Assembly (NCBI RefSeq): GCF_029351045.1
Contig: NZ_JARKIN010000001.1
Span: 6,601,001-6,665,000, forward strand
Length of the DNA stretch: 64,000 nucleotides
Origin: Streptomyces sp. WMMB303
GTDB taxonomy: Bacteria; Actinomycetota; Actinomycetes; Streptomycetales; Streptomycetaceae
Direction: 5' to 3'
The notes beneath the pieces were generated by a model that did not search any database, had not been told where the DNA came from, and saw nothing but the letters and a program-made list of their open reading frames with translations. Position numbers and translations under genes: made by a program. Positions 35,889 through 44,932 of this stretch are shown here, piece by piece (the first letter of the stretch is position 1; the number at the start of each line of letters is the position of its first letter).

Positions 35889-36769
35889 GAAGGATCGATC
35901 CTCTTGGTGAACTCGTCGTGTCCTGGCCAGTTCAGTACGATCTGACCGTCCTCCAGACCGGCGCGGGCGAGCACGGGCGCCAGATCGCACCCTCCGGCCG
36001 CGGCCAGAGCCTCGGCCGCCGTCGGGTGCGGGGCCAGTTGGCGCAGGGTGGCGATGGTGGGCGGCATCATCAGCAGTTCCCCGCGGTCGTAGCCCGCGGC
36101 CGCCTCCTGGGGACGGACCCAGACCGTCCGGTCGGCCTCGGTCGAGGCGTTGCGGGTGCGCTGGCCCTCGGGGAGCGCGGCGACGAAGAAATAGGTGTCG
36201 TAGCGGCGGGCCTCGAACTCCGGTGTGATCCAGCGGGCCCAGGCACCCAGCAGGTCGTCCCGCAGGACGAGCCCTCTGCGCTCCAGGAAGTCGGCGAAGG
36301 CCAGTTCGTGGGCGACGAGCGCCGCACGGTCCGCCTCCCAGTCCTCGCCGGTGGTGTCGGCGACGACGCTGTGCGGGTCGGGCCCGGCCAGCAGGACACC
36401 CGACTCCTCGAAGGTCTCCCGGACAGCCGCGCACACGATCGCCCGCGCCGTGGCCTCGTCCGTCCCCAGCCGCTCGGCCCACGAGGCGGCCGACGGCCCC
36501 GCCGCATCCGCGCCGCGCGCGTCCCGCGGGTCGACGGAACCGCCCGGATACGCGTACGCGCCGCCCGCGAACGCCATCGAGGCGCGGCGCCGCAGCATAT
36601 GGACGGCGGGCCCGTCCGGGGTGTCCCGCAGGAGCATCACGGTCGCGGCTCGGCGCGGGGTCACCGGGGTCAGCTCGCCCGCGGCCAGGGCGCGGATGCG
36701 CTCCGGCCACTCGGGTGGATACCACTGGCCGTTCCGGGCGGGCGGAGTGGACGACGACGAGGAGGACAT
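35885..36769 (-). CDS. Nudix hydrolase, NUDT19-like
   Basis: This is a 294-residue protein. The Nudix helix is split: YAYPGGSVDPRDA, a 20-residue insertion, then AAVRETFEESGVLL. This long layout is seen in the NUDT19 (CoA diphosphatase) group. The N-terminal Ser run and basic linker look disordered. It overlaps the MBL gene by four bases and is probably co-transcribed with it. Its substrate is unproved. Confidence 0.87.
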   Translation of the reverse strand: MSSSSSSTPPARNGQWYPPEWPERIRALAAGELTPVTPRRAATVMLLRDTPDGPAVHMLRRRASMAFAGGAYAYPGGSVDPRDARGADAAGPSAASWAERLGTDEATARAIVCAAVRETFEESGVLLAGPDPHSVVADTTGEDWEADRAALVAHELAFADFLERRGLVLRDDLLGAWARWITPEFEARRYDTYFFVAALPEGQRTRNASTEADRTVWVRPQEAAAGYDRGELLMMPPTIATLRQLAPHPTAAEALAAAGGCDLAPVLARAGLEDGQIVLNWPGHDEFTKRIDPS

Positions 36770-36940
36770 GGCCGGATGCTACGGCCCGCCGCCCCGATGT
36801 TCGAGAGGCAGCGGGTCCACCTGCGACTGCGCACCGGGCACGGCGGCTGCCGGCCGGTGCGCCGGCCGACTGTCCGCCCGCTCCGGAGGCCCGAGTCGGC
36901 CGCCCGACGGCTCTCCTGCGGCAGCACGGCACGCCGACCC

Positions 36941-37028
36941 GGTCCGGCCCCCGTTGCGGTCCGGCCCCCGTTGCGGTCCGGCCCGCCGACGCGGTCCGGC
37001 GTGCCGACGCCGGTCCGGCTCGCCGAGC
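36941..37028. repeat. Five degenerate 17-19 bp tandem repeats
   Basis: Units beginning ggtccgg start at 36941, 36958, 36975, 36993 and 37012. The first two are identical (ggtccggcccccgttgc); the others diverge in the second half. They fill much of the 275-base gap between the RidA gene and the Nudix gene. Confidence 0.75.
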
Positions 37029-37044
37029 TGTCCGCGTGGCCGGT

Positions 37045-37509
37045 TCAGTCCGCCAGCTCGACCTGCATCTCGACCTCGACCGGCGCGTCCAGCGGCAGGA
37101 CCGCCACTCCGACGGCGCTGCGCGCGTGGACGCCCTTGTCGCCCAGCACCTCGCCCAGCAGCTCGCTGGCGCCGTTGATGACGCCGGGCTGCCCGGTGAA
37201 GTCCGGCGCCGAGGCGACGAACCCGGTGACCTTGACGACGCGGGCTATCCGGTCGAGGTCCCCGGCCACGGACTTGACGGCGGCCAGCGCGTTCAGCGCC
37301 GCCGTGCGCGCCAGGTCCTTCGCCTCCTCGGGAGTGACCTCGGCGCCGACCTTCCCGGTCATCGGCAGGGTGCCCGACACCAGCGGGACCTGCCCGGCGG
37401 TGTAGATGTACCGGCCGCTCTGCACCGCCGGGACGTAGGCGCCGGCGGGGGTGGCGGTCTCGGGCAGCGCGAGCCCGAGCTGCGCGAGCCTGTCCTCGGC
37501 CGCGCTCAC
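37045..37509 (-). CDS. RidA family protein (YjgF/YER057c/UK114)
   Basis: This is a 154-residue protein with the family landmarks YIYTAGQVPL, the helix AALNALAAVKS and, near the end, ARSAVGVAVLPLDAPVEVEM with the conserved Arg. RidA proteins hydrolyse reactive enamine/imine intermediates from amino acid breakdown; this longer two-part type (the LASPI/Rid2-like subgroup) may differ in substrate. The GTG start overlaps the stop of the small DUF4177 gene. Confidence 0.9.
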   Translation of the reverse strand: MSAAEDRLAQLGLALPETATPAGAYVPAVQSGRYIYTAGQVPLVSGTLPMTGKVGAEVTPEEAKDLARTAALNALAAVKSVAGDLDRIARVVKVTGFVASAPDFTGQPGVINGASELLGEVLGDKGVHARSAVGVAVLPLDAPVEVEMQVELAD

Positions 37510-37667
37510 GCCTGCTTCTCCCGCTTCAGATAGGCCACGAGCTGCTCGGGGTTGTTCGGCCCGGGCACGACCTGGACCAGTTCCCAGCCGTCTTCGCCCC
37601 AGGTGTCGAGGATCTGCTTGGTCGCGTGCACGAGGAGCGGCACGGTCGAGTATTCCCACTTCGTCAT
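37506..37667 (-). CDS. DUF4177 small protein
   Basis: This is a 53-residue protein: MTKWEYSTVPLLVHATKQ, then DTWGEDGWELVQVVPG and a charged end. The W-E-Y start and the GEDGWELV segment define DUF4177, found throughout actinobacteria next to RidA genes. The stop overlaps the RidA start by four bases (GTGA). Function is unknown; a small cytoplasmic two-strand/helix fold is expected. Confidence 0.88.
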   Translation of the reverse strand: MTKWEYSTVPLLVHATKQILDTWGEDGWELVQVVPGPNNPEQLVAYLKREKQA

Positions 37668-37840
37668 GGGGAGACCCTAACGAACGCCGGGACCGGAGAA
37701 ACCGCCGCGCGCACCCCGTTCCGGGGCATGCTGCCGCGCGGCCCCCGGGTCGGGCCACGACCGGCACCGGCACCCGCTCCCCCGGGGTCGTCGGCGACCG
37801 GTCTCGCCGGAGCCGCAGGCAACGAATTAGGCTCCCAGCC

Positions 37841-38839
37841 GTGAGCAGGCTCCACGTAGTGACCGGCAAGGGCGGGACCGGCAAGACGACGGTCGCCGCC
37901 GCGCTCGCGCTGGCGCTGGCGCAGGACGGGCGGCGCACGCTGCTCGTGGAGGTGGAAGGGCGCCAGGGCATCGCGCAACTCTTCGAGACGGAACCGCTGC
38001 CGTACGAGGAGCGCAAGATCGCTGTCTCGCACGGCGGCGGCGAGGTGTACGCGCTGGCGATCGACGCCGAGCGGGCGCTGCTCGACTACCTCCAGATGTT
38101 CTACAAGCTCGGCAGTGCCGGGCGCGCGCTCAAACGGCTGGGCGCCGTCGACTTCGCGACCACCATCGCGCCCGGGCTGCGCGATGTACTGCTGACCGGC
38201 AAGGCGTGCGAGGCGGTACGCCGCACGGACCGACAGCAGCGGCCCGGCTACGACGCCGTGGTGATGGACGCGCCGCCCACCGGCCGCATCGCGCGCTTCC
38301 TCGGCGTCAACGAGGAGGTGGCCGGACTCGCCAAGGTCGGCCCCGTGCACAACCAGGCGCAGGGCGTCATGCGGCTGCTGAAGTCTCCGGAGACGGCTGT
38401 GCACCTGGTCACGTTGCTGGAGGAGATGCCCGTCCAGGAAACGGTCGACGGCATCGCCGAACTCCGTGCCGCCGGGCTGCCCGCCACCTCCGTGCTGGTC
38501 AACATGGTGCGTCCGGCGCTGCCGGGCGACGAACAGGTGGGGGCGGCGCAGGGGCGCACGGACGAGCTGGCCCGCGCCTTCGCCCGCGCGGGACTCGGGG
38601 ACGAGCACCGCACAGGGGTCGCCGAGCAGCTCGTGGCACCGCTGCTGGAGCAGGGCAGGGAGCACGCCGAACGCGTCGCGCTGGAACGCGGGCTGCGCGC
38701 CGAGCTGTCCGCGCAGGGGCTGCCGGTGCGGGAGCTCGGCCTGCTCGGCCAGGGTGTCGAGCTGGCGGGCCTGTACGGCCTCGCCCGCTCCCTGCATCGC
38801 CAGTGGCGGACCACCGGGACGGACGGCACGCACCCGTGA
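37841..38839 (+). CDS. ArsA/Get3-type ATPase, first of pair
   Basis: This is a 332-residue P-loop ATPase: RLHVVTGKGGTGKTTVAAAL at the N-terminus, an A-loop-like VEVEGRQG, and YDAVVMDAPPTGR as Walker B/switch II. The family includes ArsA (arsenite) and Get3; actinobacterial pairs lack ArsB and the metal-binding cysteines, and the client is unknown. The GTG start at 37841 lacks a strong ribosome site but begins at the conserved strand. It is immediately followed by a second, related ATPase, so the two may form a heterodimer like the two halves of ArsA. Confidence 0.9.
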   Translation: MSRLHVVTGKGGTGKTTVAAALALALAQDGRRTLLVEVEGRQGIAQLFETEPLPYEERKIAVSHGGGEVYALAIDAERALLDYLQMFYKLGSAGRALKRLGAVDFATTIAPGLRDVLLTGKACEAVRRTDRQQRPGYDAVVMDAPPTGRIARFLGVNEEVAGLAKVGPVHNQAQGVMRLLKSPETAVHLVTLLEEMPVQETVDGIAELRAAGLPATSVLVNMVRPALPGDEQVGAAQGRTDELARAFARAGLGDEHRTGVAEQLVAPLLEQGREHAERVALERGLRAELSAQGLPVRELGLLGQGVELAGLYGLARSLHRQWRTTGTDGTHP

Positions 38840-38910
38840 GCCCCGGGCACCCCCAGCCGCCGCAGCCCCCCGTGCCACCACCCGCGACCTCCGGGGAAGG
38901 AGAGGCATCC

Positions 38911-40515
38911 ATGGCCATGCCGCTGGAAGCCGACGCGCTGGATCTCGATCCGCTGCTGGACGACCCGACGACCCGGATCGTCGTCTGCTGCGGCTCCGGA
39001 GGAGTCGGCAAGACCACCACGGCCGCCGCCCTGGGCGTACGCGCCGCCGAGCGTGGCCGCCGGACCGTCGTCCTGACCATCGACCCCGCCCGGCGGCTCG
39101 CCCAGTCCATGGGCCTGTCCGAGCTGGACGACATCCCGCGCGAGGTGCCCGGCGTCGACCGGACGGCGGGCGGCGAACTGCACGCCATGATGCTCGACAT
39201 GAAGCGCACGTTCGACGAGATCGTCGAGACGCACGCCGACCCCGACCGCGCCACGGCCATCCTGGAGAACCCCTTCTACCAGTCGCTCTCCACCGGCTTC
39301 GCCGGGACGCAGGAGTACATGGCGATGGAGAAGCTCGGCCAGCTCCGCGCCGGCGACGAGTGGGACCTGATCGTCGTGGACACCCCGCCGTCCCGGTCGG
39401 CCCTGGACTTCCTGGACGCGCCCAAGCGCCTCGGATCGTTCCTGGACGGGAAGTTCATCAAGCTGATGATGGCGCCCGCGCGGGTCGGCGGCCGGGCCGG
39501 GATGAAGGTCGTGAACCTCGGCATGGCCGGGCTCTCGCTCTTCACCGGCGCCCTCGACAAGCTCCTGGGCGCCGGCCTGCTGCGGGACGTGCAGACCTTC
39601 GTCGCCGCCATGGACACCATGTTCGGCGGCTTCCGCACCCGCGCGGACGCCACCTACCGGCTGCTCCAGGCCCCCGGCACCGCATTCCTCGTCGTGGCGG
39701 CGCCGGAGCGGGACGCGCTGCGCGAGGCGTCGTACTTCGTGGAGCGGCTCTCCGCGGACCGGATGCCGCTGGCCGGGCTGGTGCTCAACCGGGTGCACGA
39801 CAGCCGCGCGTCCTGGCTGAGCGCCGAGCGGGCCCTCGCGGCCGCGGAAAATCTCGATGACGGCGGCATTGTGGATCGCGAACGGGGGAAGAGTCTGCAT
39901 CGCGGCGCTCCATCGGCCGGTCCGGCGGATCCCGAGGACGGCTCCCCCGCCTCCCCGAGCCCAGGCACAGCCGGATCCGTCACCGCGCTCGAGGCGACCG
40001 AGCGGAACGGGGCGGCGCGAGCCGGGGCGCAGCGGACCGGAGCGCGTACCGGAACTGTGGAGCGCGCGGTACCCGACGCGCGGTCAGCCGCCGGTCAGCC
40101 GTCGGACGGTGACGCACACCCGCACGAGGACGCGGATCGCGAGGATGCGAGCCGCGAGAACACGGGCCACGAGGTGATGCGTCGGGACGGCGGCCGGGAC
40201 GAGGACCGCACCGGGAAGACCGAGGACGCCCGGAAGACCGGGGACACCGGGGACACCGGGGACGACGAGCTCGCCGTGCTGGCAGCGGGGCTGCTGCGGC
40301 TGCACGCCGACCGGATGCGGCTGCTGGAGCGCGAGCAGCGCACGCGCGACCGCTTCACCGCGGTGCATCCGGACGTGCCGGTGGCCGAGGTCACCGCCCT
40401 GCCCGGAGACGTGCACGATCTGGACGGTCTGCGCACCATCGGTCTCCGTCTCGCCCACCAGCGCGAACGCACTGAAGCGGGCGGGGCCGAAGCGTCCGGC
40501 GCCGCAGCGGACTGA
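38911..40515 (+). CDS. ArsA/Get3-type ATPase, second of pair, with disordered insert
   Basis: This is a 534-residue protein. Its P-loop CCGSGGVGKTTTAAALG and the switch IVVDTPPSRSALDFL match its neighbour. A segment of about 120 residues (roughly 325-445), rich in Asp, Arg, Thr, Gly and Glu, interrupts the C-terminal part, after which the helical ending LLRLHADRMRLLEREQ resumes. The ATG at 38911 has aaggag eight bases upstream; a GTG at 38836 overlapping the previous stop is an alternative that would add 25 residues. In many actinobacteria the two genes lie just upstream of a WhiB-like gene, as here. Confidence 0.88.
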   Translation: MAMPLEADALDLDPLLDDPTTRIVVCCGSGGVGKTTTAAALGVRAAERGRRTVVLTIDPARRLAQSMGLSELDDIPREVPGVDRTAGGELHAMMLDMKRTFDEIVETHADPDRATAILENPFYQSLSTGFAGTQEYMAMEKLGQLRAGDEWDLIVVDTPPSRSALDFLDAPKRLGSFLDGKFIKLMMAPARVGGRAGMKVVNLGMAGLSLFTGALDKLLGAGLLRDVQTFVAAMDTMFGGFRTRADATYRLLQAPGTAFLVVAAPERDALREASYFVERLSADRMPLAGLVLNRVHDSRASWLSAERALAAAENLDDGGIVDRERGKSLHRGAPSAGPADPEDGSPASPSPGTAGSVTALEATERNGAARAGAQRTGARTGTVERAVPDARSAAGQPSDGDAHPHEDADREDASRENTGHEVMRRDGGRDEDRTGKTEDARKTGDTGDTGDDELAVLAAGLLRLHADRMRLLEREQRTRDRFTAVHPDVPVAEVTALPGDVHDLDGLRTIGLRLAHQRERTEAGGAEASGAAAD

Positions 40516-40704
40516 CGCGAGGGGGCCGGCGGAACGTTCCCGTCGGCCGGCACGAGCCGACCGGGACGGGCGGTCCCGAGGCGGACGATCCGTCTGCGGC
40601 AGACCACGGACCGGAGCCTGACCGTCCCGAGCCGGGCCTGACCGTCCGGAGCCGAGCCGGGCGGATCGACCGGGTGCTCGGCGCAGGACCGTTCCTCCTG
40701 GTGG

Positions 40705-41055
40705 TCAGCCCACCGCTGCGTACCGTTCGTGCTCCTCCGCCTCGAGCTCCATGTCGACCGGCAGCATCACACCGGTGCTGCGCTCGTACTCGGAGCGCGC
40801 CGTCTCCAGCAGGCGCCGCCAGGAGGTGACCGTGGGGCGGCGGCGCAGCAGAGCTCTGCGCTCGCGCTCGGTCATTCCTCCCCAGACGCCGAATTCCACG
40901 CGGTTGTCCAAAGCGTCGGCGAGACATTCCGTACGAACCGGACACCCTGTGCACACGGCCTTCGCGCGGTTCTGCGCGGCGCCCTGCACGAACAGTTCGT
41001 CCGGATCCGTAGAGCGGCAGGCAGCCTGCGCGCTCCAGTCTGTTACCCAGCTCAT
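40705..41055 (-). CDS. wblA: WhiB-family regulator WblA
   Basis: This is a 116-residue protein. The four iron-sulfur cysteines are in AACRSTD, AVCTGCPVRTEC (CxxC plus a fourth Cys), the turn is FGVWGGMTERERR, and a basic RRALLRRRP follows, the standard WhiB layout. Its place between the paired ATPase genes and a class A PBP gene is the conserved locus of wblA (SCO3579). WblA is a redox-responsive DNA-binding protein that represses antibiotic production and promotes sporulation. gagagg precedes the ATG. It is divergent from the PBP gene over a 479-base region with a purine-rich tract. Confidence 0.95.
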   Translation of the reverse strand: MSWVTDWSAQAACRSTDPDELFVQGAAQNRAKAVCTGCPVRTECLADALDNRVEFGVWGGMTERERRALLRRRPTVTSWRRLLETARSEYERSTGVMLPVDMELEAEEHERYAAVG

Positions 41056-41303
41056 TGCCGGTGCCGTCCTCTCCCGAATCGAGGCTCCCCCACGGCGGCG
41101 AACGGCATATTCACCGTTGCCAGTTGAGGACGTTACGGAAGAGCACACAGCACGCAACACCCCCTTCGGGCCCAATCTTGGATGGCCCGAACGGACTATG
41201 CGTGCGCAGGACATCACCCAACGGAGTGATCTGGGAGCACTGCGGCGGACACCTGAGCGAAGAGCAGGTCGGGCGCCACCGACGCACCGTGCCGCGAGGG
41301 CAC

Positions 41304-41409
41304 AGAAGGGAAGCGGGGGAGGGGGAGGGGGAGGCGAAGGGGAAGGGGAAGAAAGAGCAGGAAGGGGAGGCGGAAGGGACAGGGAGAGGAGCGAGGGAAA
41401 GCAGAGGGA
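41304..41409. other. Purine-only-like G-rich tract upstream of wblA and PBP genes
   Basis: About 105 bases on the plus strand are almost all G and A (for example ggggga gggggagggg around 41315-41335). It contains several runs of four or five Gs separated by single As, so a G-quadruplex or triplex could form. It lies 250-350 bases upstream of wblA and 125-230 upstream of the PBP gene; the rest of 41056-41534 has no gene. Confidence 0.7.
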
Positions 41410-41534
41410 CGTGAGGTGACGCAAGGTGTCAGAGTGACAACGAACCCAGCGTAGGCGCCCTGCACGGCCCTGTCCGGCGTTTGCCACGCTTCCCCACCGG
41501 TGCCGCGCCGCCGACGCGTCGTACGCTTCTCCCC

Positions 41535-43892
41535 ATGGCCAAGAAGCGCGCGGGCAGCGGAGTCAGCAAGCCCCAGCAGATCGCCAAGTTCGTCGGGGTG
41601 AGTGTGCTGGCGGGGATGGTGATGGCCGGGCTCGCGCTGCCCGCCGTCGGAACGATCGGACTGGCGACGAAAGGCACCGTGGAGGGCTTCGACGAGCTTC
41701 CGGTGAACCTCAAGCGTCCGCCGCTCAGCCAGCGCACCACGATCCTCGACAACGAGGGCGGCGAGATCGCCAAGGTCTACTCCCGCGACCGCACGGTCGT
41801 CGACCTGAAGGACATCTCGCCATACATGCGCAAGGCGATCGTCGACATCGAGGACGCGCGCTTCTACCAGCACGGCGCCGTCGACCTCAAGGGCGTCCTG
41901 CGGGCGCTGAACCGCAACGCGCAGTCCGGACAGGTCTCCCAGGGTGCCTCCACGCTCACCCAGCAGTACGTCAAGAACGTCTTCGTCGAGGAGGCCGGGG
42001 ACGACGCGCAGAAGGTCGCCCAGGCCACCAAGCAGACGATCGGCCGCAAGATCAAGGAGCTGAAGTACGCGATCCAGGTCGAGGAGGAGCTGGGCAAGAA
42101 GAAGATCCTGGAGAACTACCTCAACATCACGTTCTTCGGCCAGCAGGCGTATGGCGTCGAAGCGGCGGCGCAACGATACTTCTCGCGCTCCGCCAAGGAG
42201 CTGAATCTCGAACAGTCGGCGCTGCTGGCGGGCATCGTCCAGTCGCCCTCCCGGTACGACCCGATCGTCAACGAGGACGAGGCGCTCAAGCGGCGCAACA
42301 CCGTGCTCGACAGGATGGCCGTCTACCACGACATCACCCGCGAGGAGGCCGAGTCCGCCAAGGAGAAGCCCCTCGGGCTGGACGTCAGCAGCCCCAAGAA
42401 CGGGTGCATCACCGCCACCATGGGCGCGGGCTTCTTCTGCGACTACGTACGCCAGGTCTTCCTCACCGACGAATCGTTCGGCAAGACCCGCAAGGAGCGC
42501 GCCAAGCGCTGGAACCGCGGCGGGCTCACGATCAGGACCACGCTCGACCCGAAGGCGCAGAAGTCGGTCCAGAAGTCGATCAAGTCCCATGTGAACCAGT
42601 CGGACAAGGTCGCGACCGCGGCGACGATAGTGCAGCCCGGCACCGGCAAGATCCTGGGCATGGGCCAGTCCCGCCCCTACGGCTTCAAGCCCAAGGAGAA
42701 CGAGACCCAGATAAACCTCTCGGTCGACAGCTCCATGGGCGGCGGTGCCGGCTACCAGCCGGGATCCACCTTCAAGCCCGTGATCGCCGCCGCCGCGCTG
42801 GACGGGGGCATCAGCCCCTACAAGTCCTACCCCTCGCCCTACCGCATGCAGTACCCCTCCCCGGTCGACACCTGCAACGGCAAGTGGCGCGGCAAGGCAC
42901 CGGTCGAGAACGAGAACAGCACCGAGGTCGGCCCCTACCGGATGAAGGAAGCGACCGCGAAGTCGGTCAACACCTACTTCGTCTCCCTGATAGAGGAGAC
43001 CGGGATCTGCCCGGTGACGAAGATGGCGAAGAAGATGGGCATCGAACGGGCCGACGGCAAGAAGATCGACCAGGTGCCGTCGATCTCGCTCGGCACCCAG
43101 GAGATGTCGCCGCTGACCATGGCCGAGGGCTACGCCACCTTCGCCAACCGCGGTGTGCACTGCACCCCCGTCGCCATCGAGTCGATCACCGACGCGCAGG
43201 GCAAGAAGCTGGACGTACCCAAGACCTCGTGCAAGCGCGCGATGAAGACGAAGACCGCCGACACCGTCAACACGCTGCTGCGCGGCGTGGTCGAGGACGG
43301 CACCGGCAAGAAGGCCGGACTGAGCGGCCGCGACAGCGCGGGCAAGACCGGTACCACCGACCAGCGGTACGCCGCCTGGTTCGTCGGCTACACCCCGAAC
43401 ATGTCCGGCGCCGTCTGGGTCGGCGACCCGGCCCACCGCACGCGGATGGTCGACATCACCATCGGCGGCGTCCCGCACGCCAAGGTCTTCGGCGGCGAGG
43501 TCCCGGGCCCCATCTGGCGGGACGCGATGGCCGGTGCGCTGGCCGGGGAGTCCGCACCGGACTTCCACCACGTACCGATCCGGGACGGCGGCAAGAAGCA
43601 CCGCACCCCCAAACCGCCGTCCCCGCCGCAGCCGGACGACAACGGCGGCGACAACAAGCCCCGGAACCCGTGGCCGGACATCACCGTCCCGCCCAACCTG
43701 ATCGGCGGCGGTGACGCCAACGGCGGCGACGGCGGCAACGGAGGAGGCATCGGCGGGCCCGGCGGCGACACGGGCGACGTCGGAGGCGGCGGCCTCCCCG
43801 GCGGCAACGGCAACGGAGGCGGCGGCGCCGACGGCGGTGGAGCCGCCGACGGAGGTGGCGGCTGGGACGCGGGAGCGGGCGGCTTCCCGTAG
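41535..43892 (+). CDS. Class A penicillin-binding protein
   Basis: This is a 785-residue bifunctional glycosyltransferase/transpeptidase that builds peptidoglycan outside the membrane. One N-terminal membrane helix is at about residues 17-45. The GT51 domain has the catalytic Glu in DIEDARFYQHGAVD (E106) and STLTQQYVKN. The transpeptidase motifs are S411-T-F-K414, SVN at 477-479 and KTGTT at 604-608. The last 110 residues are a Pro-rich then very Gly-rich tail (over half Gly), which may lie in the wall. The ATG at 41535 begins MAKKRAGS. It ends at a strong terminator. Confidence 0.96.
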   Translation: MAKKRAGSGVSKPQQIAKFVGVSVLAGMVMAGLALPAVGTIGLATKGTVEGFDELPVNLKRPPLSQRTTILDNEGGEIAKVYSRDRTVVDLKDISPYMRKAIVDIEDARFYQHGAVDLKGVLRALNRNAQSGQVSQGASTLTQQYVKNVFVEEAGDDAQKVAQATKQTIGRKIKELKYAIQVEEELGKKKILENYLNITFFGQQAYGVEAAAQRYFSRSAKELNLEQSALLAGIVQSPSRYDPIVNEDEALKRRNTVLDRMAVYHDITREEAESAKEKPLGLDVSSPKNGCITATMGAGFFCDYVRQVFLTDESFGKTRKERAKRWNRGGLTIRTTLDPKAQKSVQKSIKSHVNQSDKVATAATIVQPGTGKILGMGQSRPYGFKPKENETQINLSVDSSMGGGAGYQPGSTFKPVIAAAALDGGISPYKSYPSPYRMQYPSPVDTCNGKWRGKAPVENENSTEVGPYRMKEATAKSVNTYFVSLIEETGICPVTKMAKKMGIERADGKKIDQVPSISLGTQEMSPLTMAEGYATFANRGVHCTPVAIESITDAQGKKLDVPKTSCKRAMKTKTADTVNTLLRGVVEDGTGKKAGLSGRDSAGKTGTTDQRYAAWFVGYTPNMSGAVWVGDPAHRTRMVDITIGGVPHAKVFGGEVPGPIWRDAMAGALAGESAPDFHHVPIRDGGKKHRTPKPPSPPQPDDNGGDNKPRNPWPDITVPPNLIGGGDANGGDGGNGGGIGGPGGDTGDVGGGGLPGGNGNGGGGADGGGAADGGGGWDAGAGGFP

Positions 43893-44032
43893 CCGCGGGG
43901 CTCCGGCAGGGGCCGCGGCCGCCTCGGGTTCGGACCGGCTCCGGGCGGGTCGGCTCGGGGCGGGTCGGCTCGGGGCGGGTCGGCGGCTCACGCGGACACT
44001 CCGCACCGGCCCCACCGACAGGCCACCACGTG

Positions 44033-44081
44033 CCACGACGTAGGGGGCACCCTCCGCGGGAGGGTGCCCCCTACGTCGTGG
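44033..44081. terminator. 23-bp perfect stem terminator with GCG loop
   Basis: Arms 44033-44055 and 44059-44081 pair perfectly over 23 bp with only three unpaired bases (arm begins CCACGACGTAGGGGGC). It is located between the convergent PBP and YqeY genes. It is the strongest hairpin in the window and serves both strands. No other feature is seen in 43893-44279. Confidence 0.9.
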
Positions 44082-44279
44082 TGACATAGCGGGCCCGGTC
44101 TCGTACTCAGGGCCGCGCAGGAGGCCGCCGCGCGGCGCGGGCCCGCCATCCGGCGTCCGGGCGCCGGATCGGGCAGGCGCCGCGAGGGGCGGGCACCGTA
44201 GTGGGCAGCCGCCCGACGAGCACAGCGGCCCGGGCCCGCCGACAGGCGCCCCGGCACCCGCGGGCCCATCCAGGTCCGG

Positions 44280-44744
44280 CTAGCCCGCGAGCCGCTTCTT
44301 GACCGCCCCCGCGACCCGGCCACCCTCGGCACGGCCCGCGACCTTCGGGTTCACGATCTTCATGACGGCCCCCATCGCCCTCGGGCCCTCCGCACCGCCG
44401 GCCCGGGCCTCCTCGACGGCCTCGGCGACCAGCACGTCCAGCTCCTCGTCCGTGAGCTGCTGGGGCAGGTAGTCGGCGAGCACCTCGCCCTCGGCCCGCT
44501 CCCGCTCCGCCTGCTCGGTACGGCCCCCGTCCGCGAACGCCTCGGCCGCCTCCCGCCGCTTCTTCGCCTCTCGGGTGATCACCTTCTGCACCTCGTCGTC
44601 GGAGAGCTCGCGCGCACTCGTACCGGCGACCTCCTCCTTCGTGATCGCGGCCAGGGTCATCCGGAGAGTGGCGGAACGGAGCTCGTCGCGCTCCTTGATC
44701 GCTGCGGTCAGGTCGTCCTGCAGCCGGGACTTGAGCGTGGTCAT
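44280..44744 (-). CDS. GatB/YqeY domain protein
   Basis: This is a 154-residue protein matching YqeY: MTTLKSRLQDDLTAAIKERDEL at the start, ATLRMTLAAI, and the C-terminal RAMGAVMKIVNPKVAGRAEGG, which corresponds to the tRNA-binding tail domain of GatB. YqeY-like proteins stand alone and their role in tRNA amidation is not established. It is convergent with the PBP gene and divergent from the metallophosphoesterase. Confidence 0.9.
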   Translation of the reverse strand: MTTLKSRLQDDLTAAIKERDELRSATLRMTLAAITKEEVAGTSARELSDDEVQKVITREAKKRREAAEAFADGGRTEQAERERAEGEVLADYLPQQLTDEELDVLVAEAVEEARAGGAEGPRAMGAVMKIVNPKVAGRAEGGRVAGAVKKRLAG

Positions 44745-44932
44745 GGGGCCAGTGTGCCAGCACACGGCCGCGGAGCGCCGGGGATATCCGGGCAGCCGCA
44801 GCCCTCCCGGGCCCGCGGCGGGGACGACGGCGAGGACCGCGAGAGACCCGAGAGCAGAAACCCCGGCCGTCCTGCCGGGAGGGGCGCCTCACGGCGCCGC
44901 GACCCCGCCTGCGGGTCTGCGACCATGGGGCC

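Noticed and set aside
41214..44087. A 957-codon minus-strand frame over the PBP gene
   Set aside because: It is antisense to a certain gene; Leu/Val/Arg/Gly artefact.
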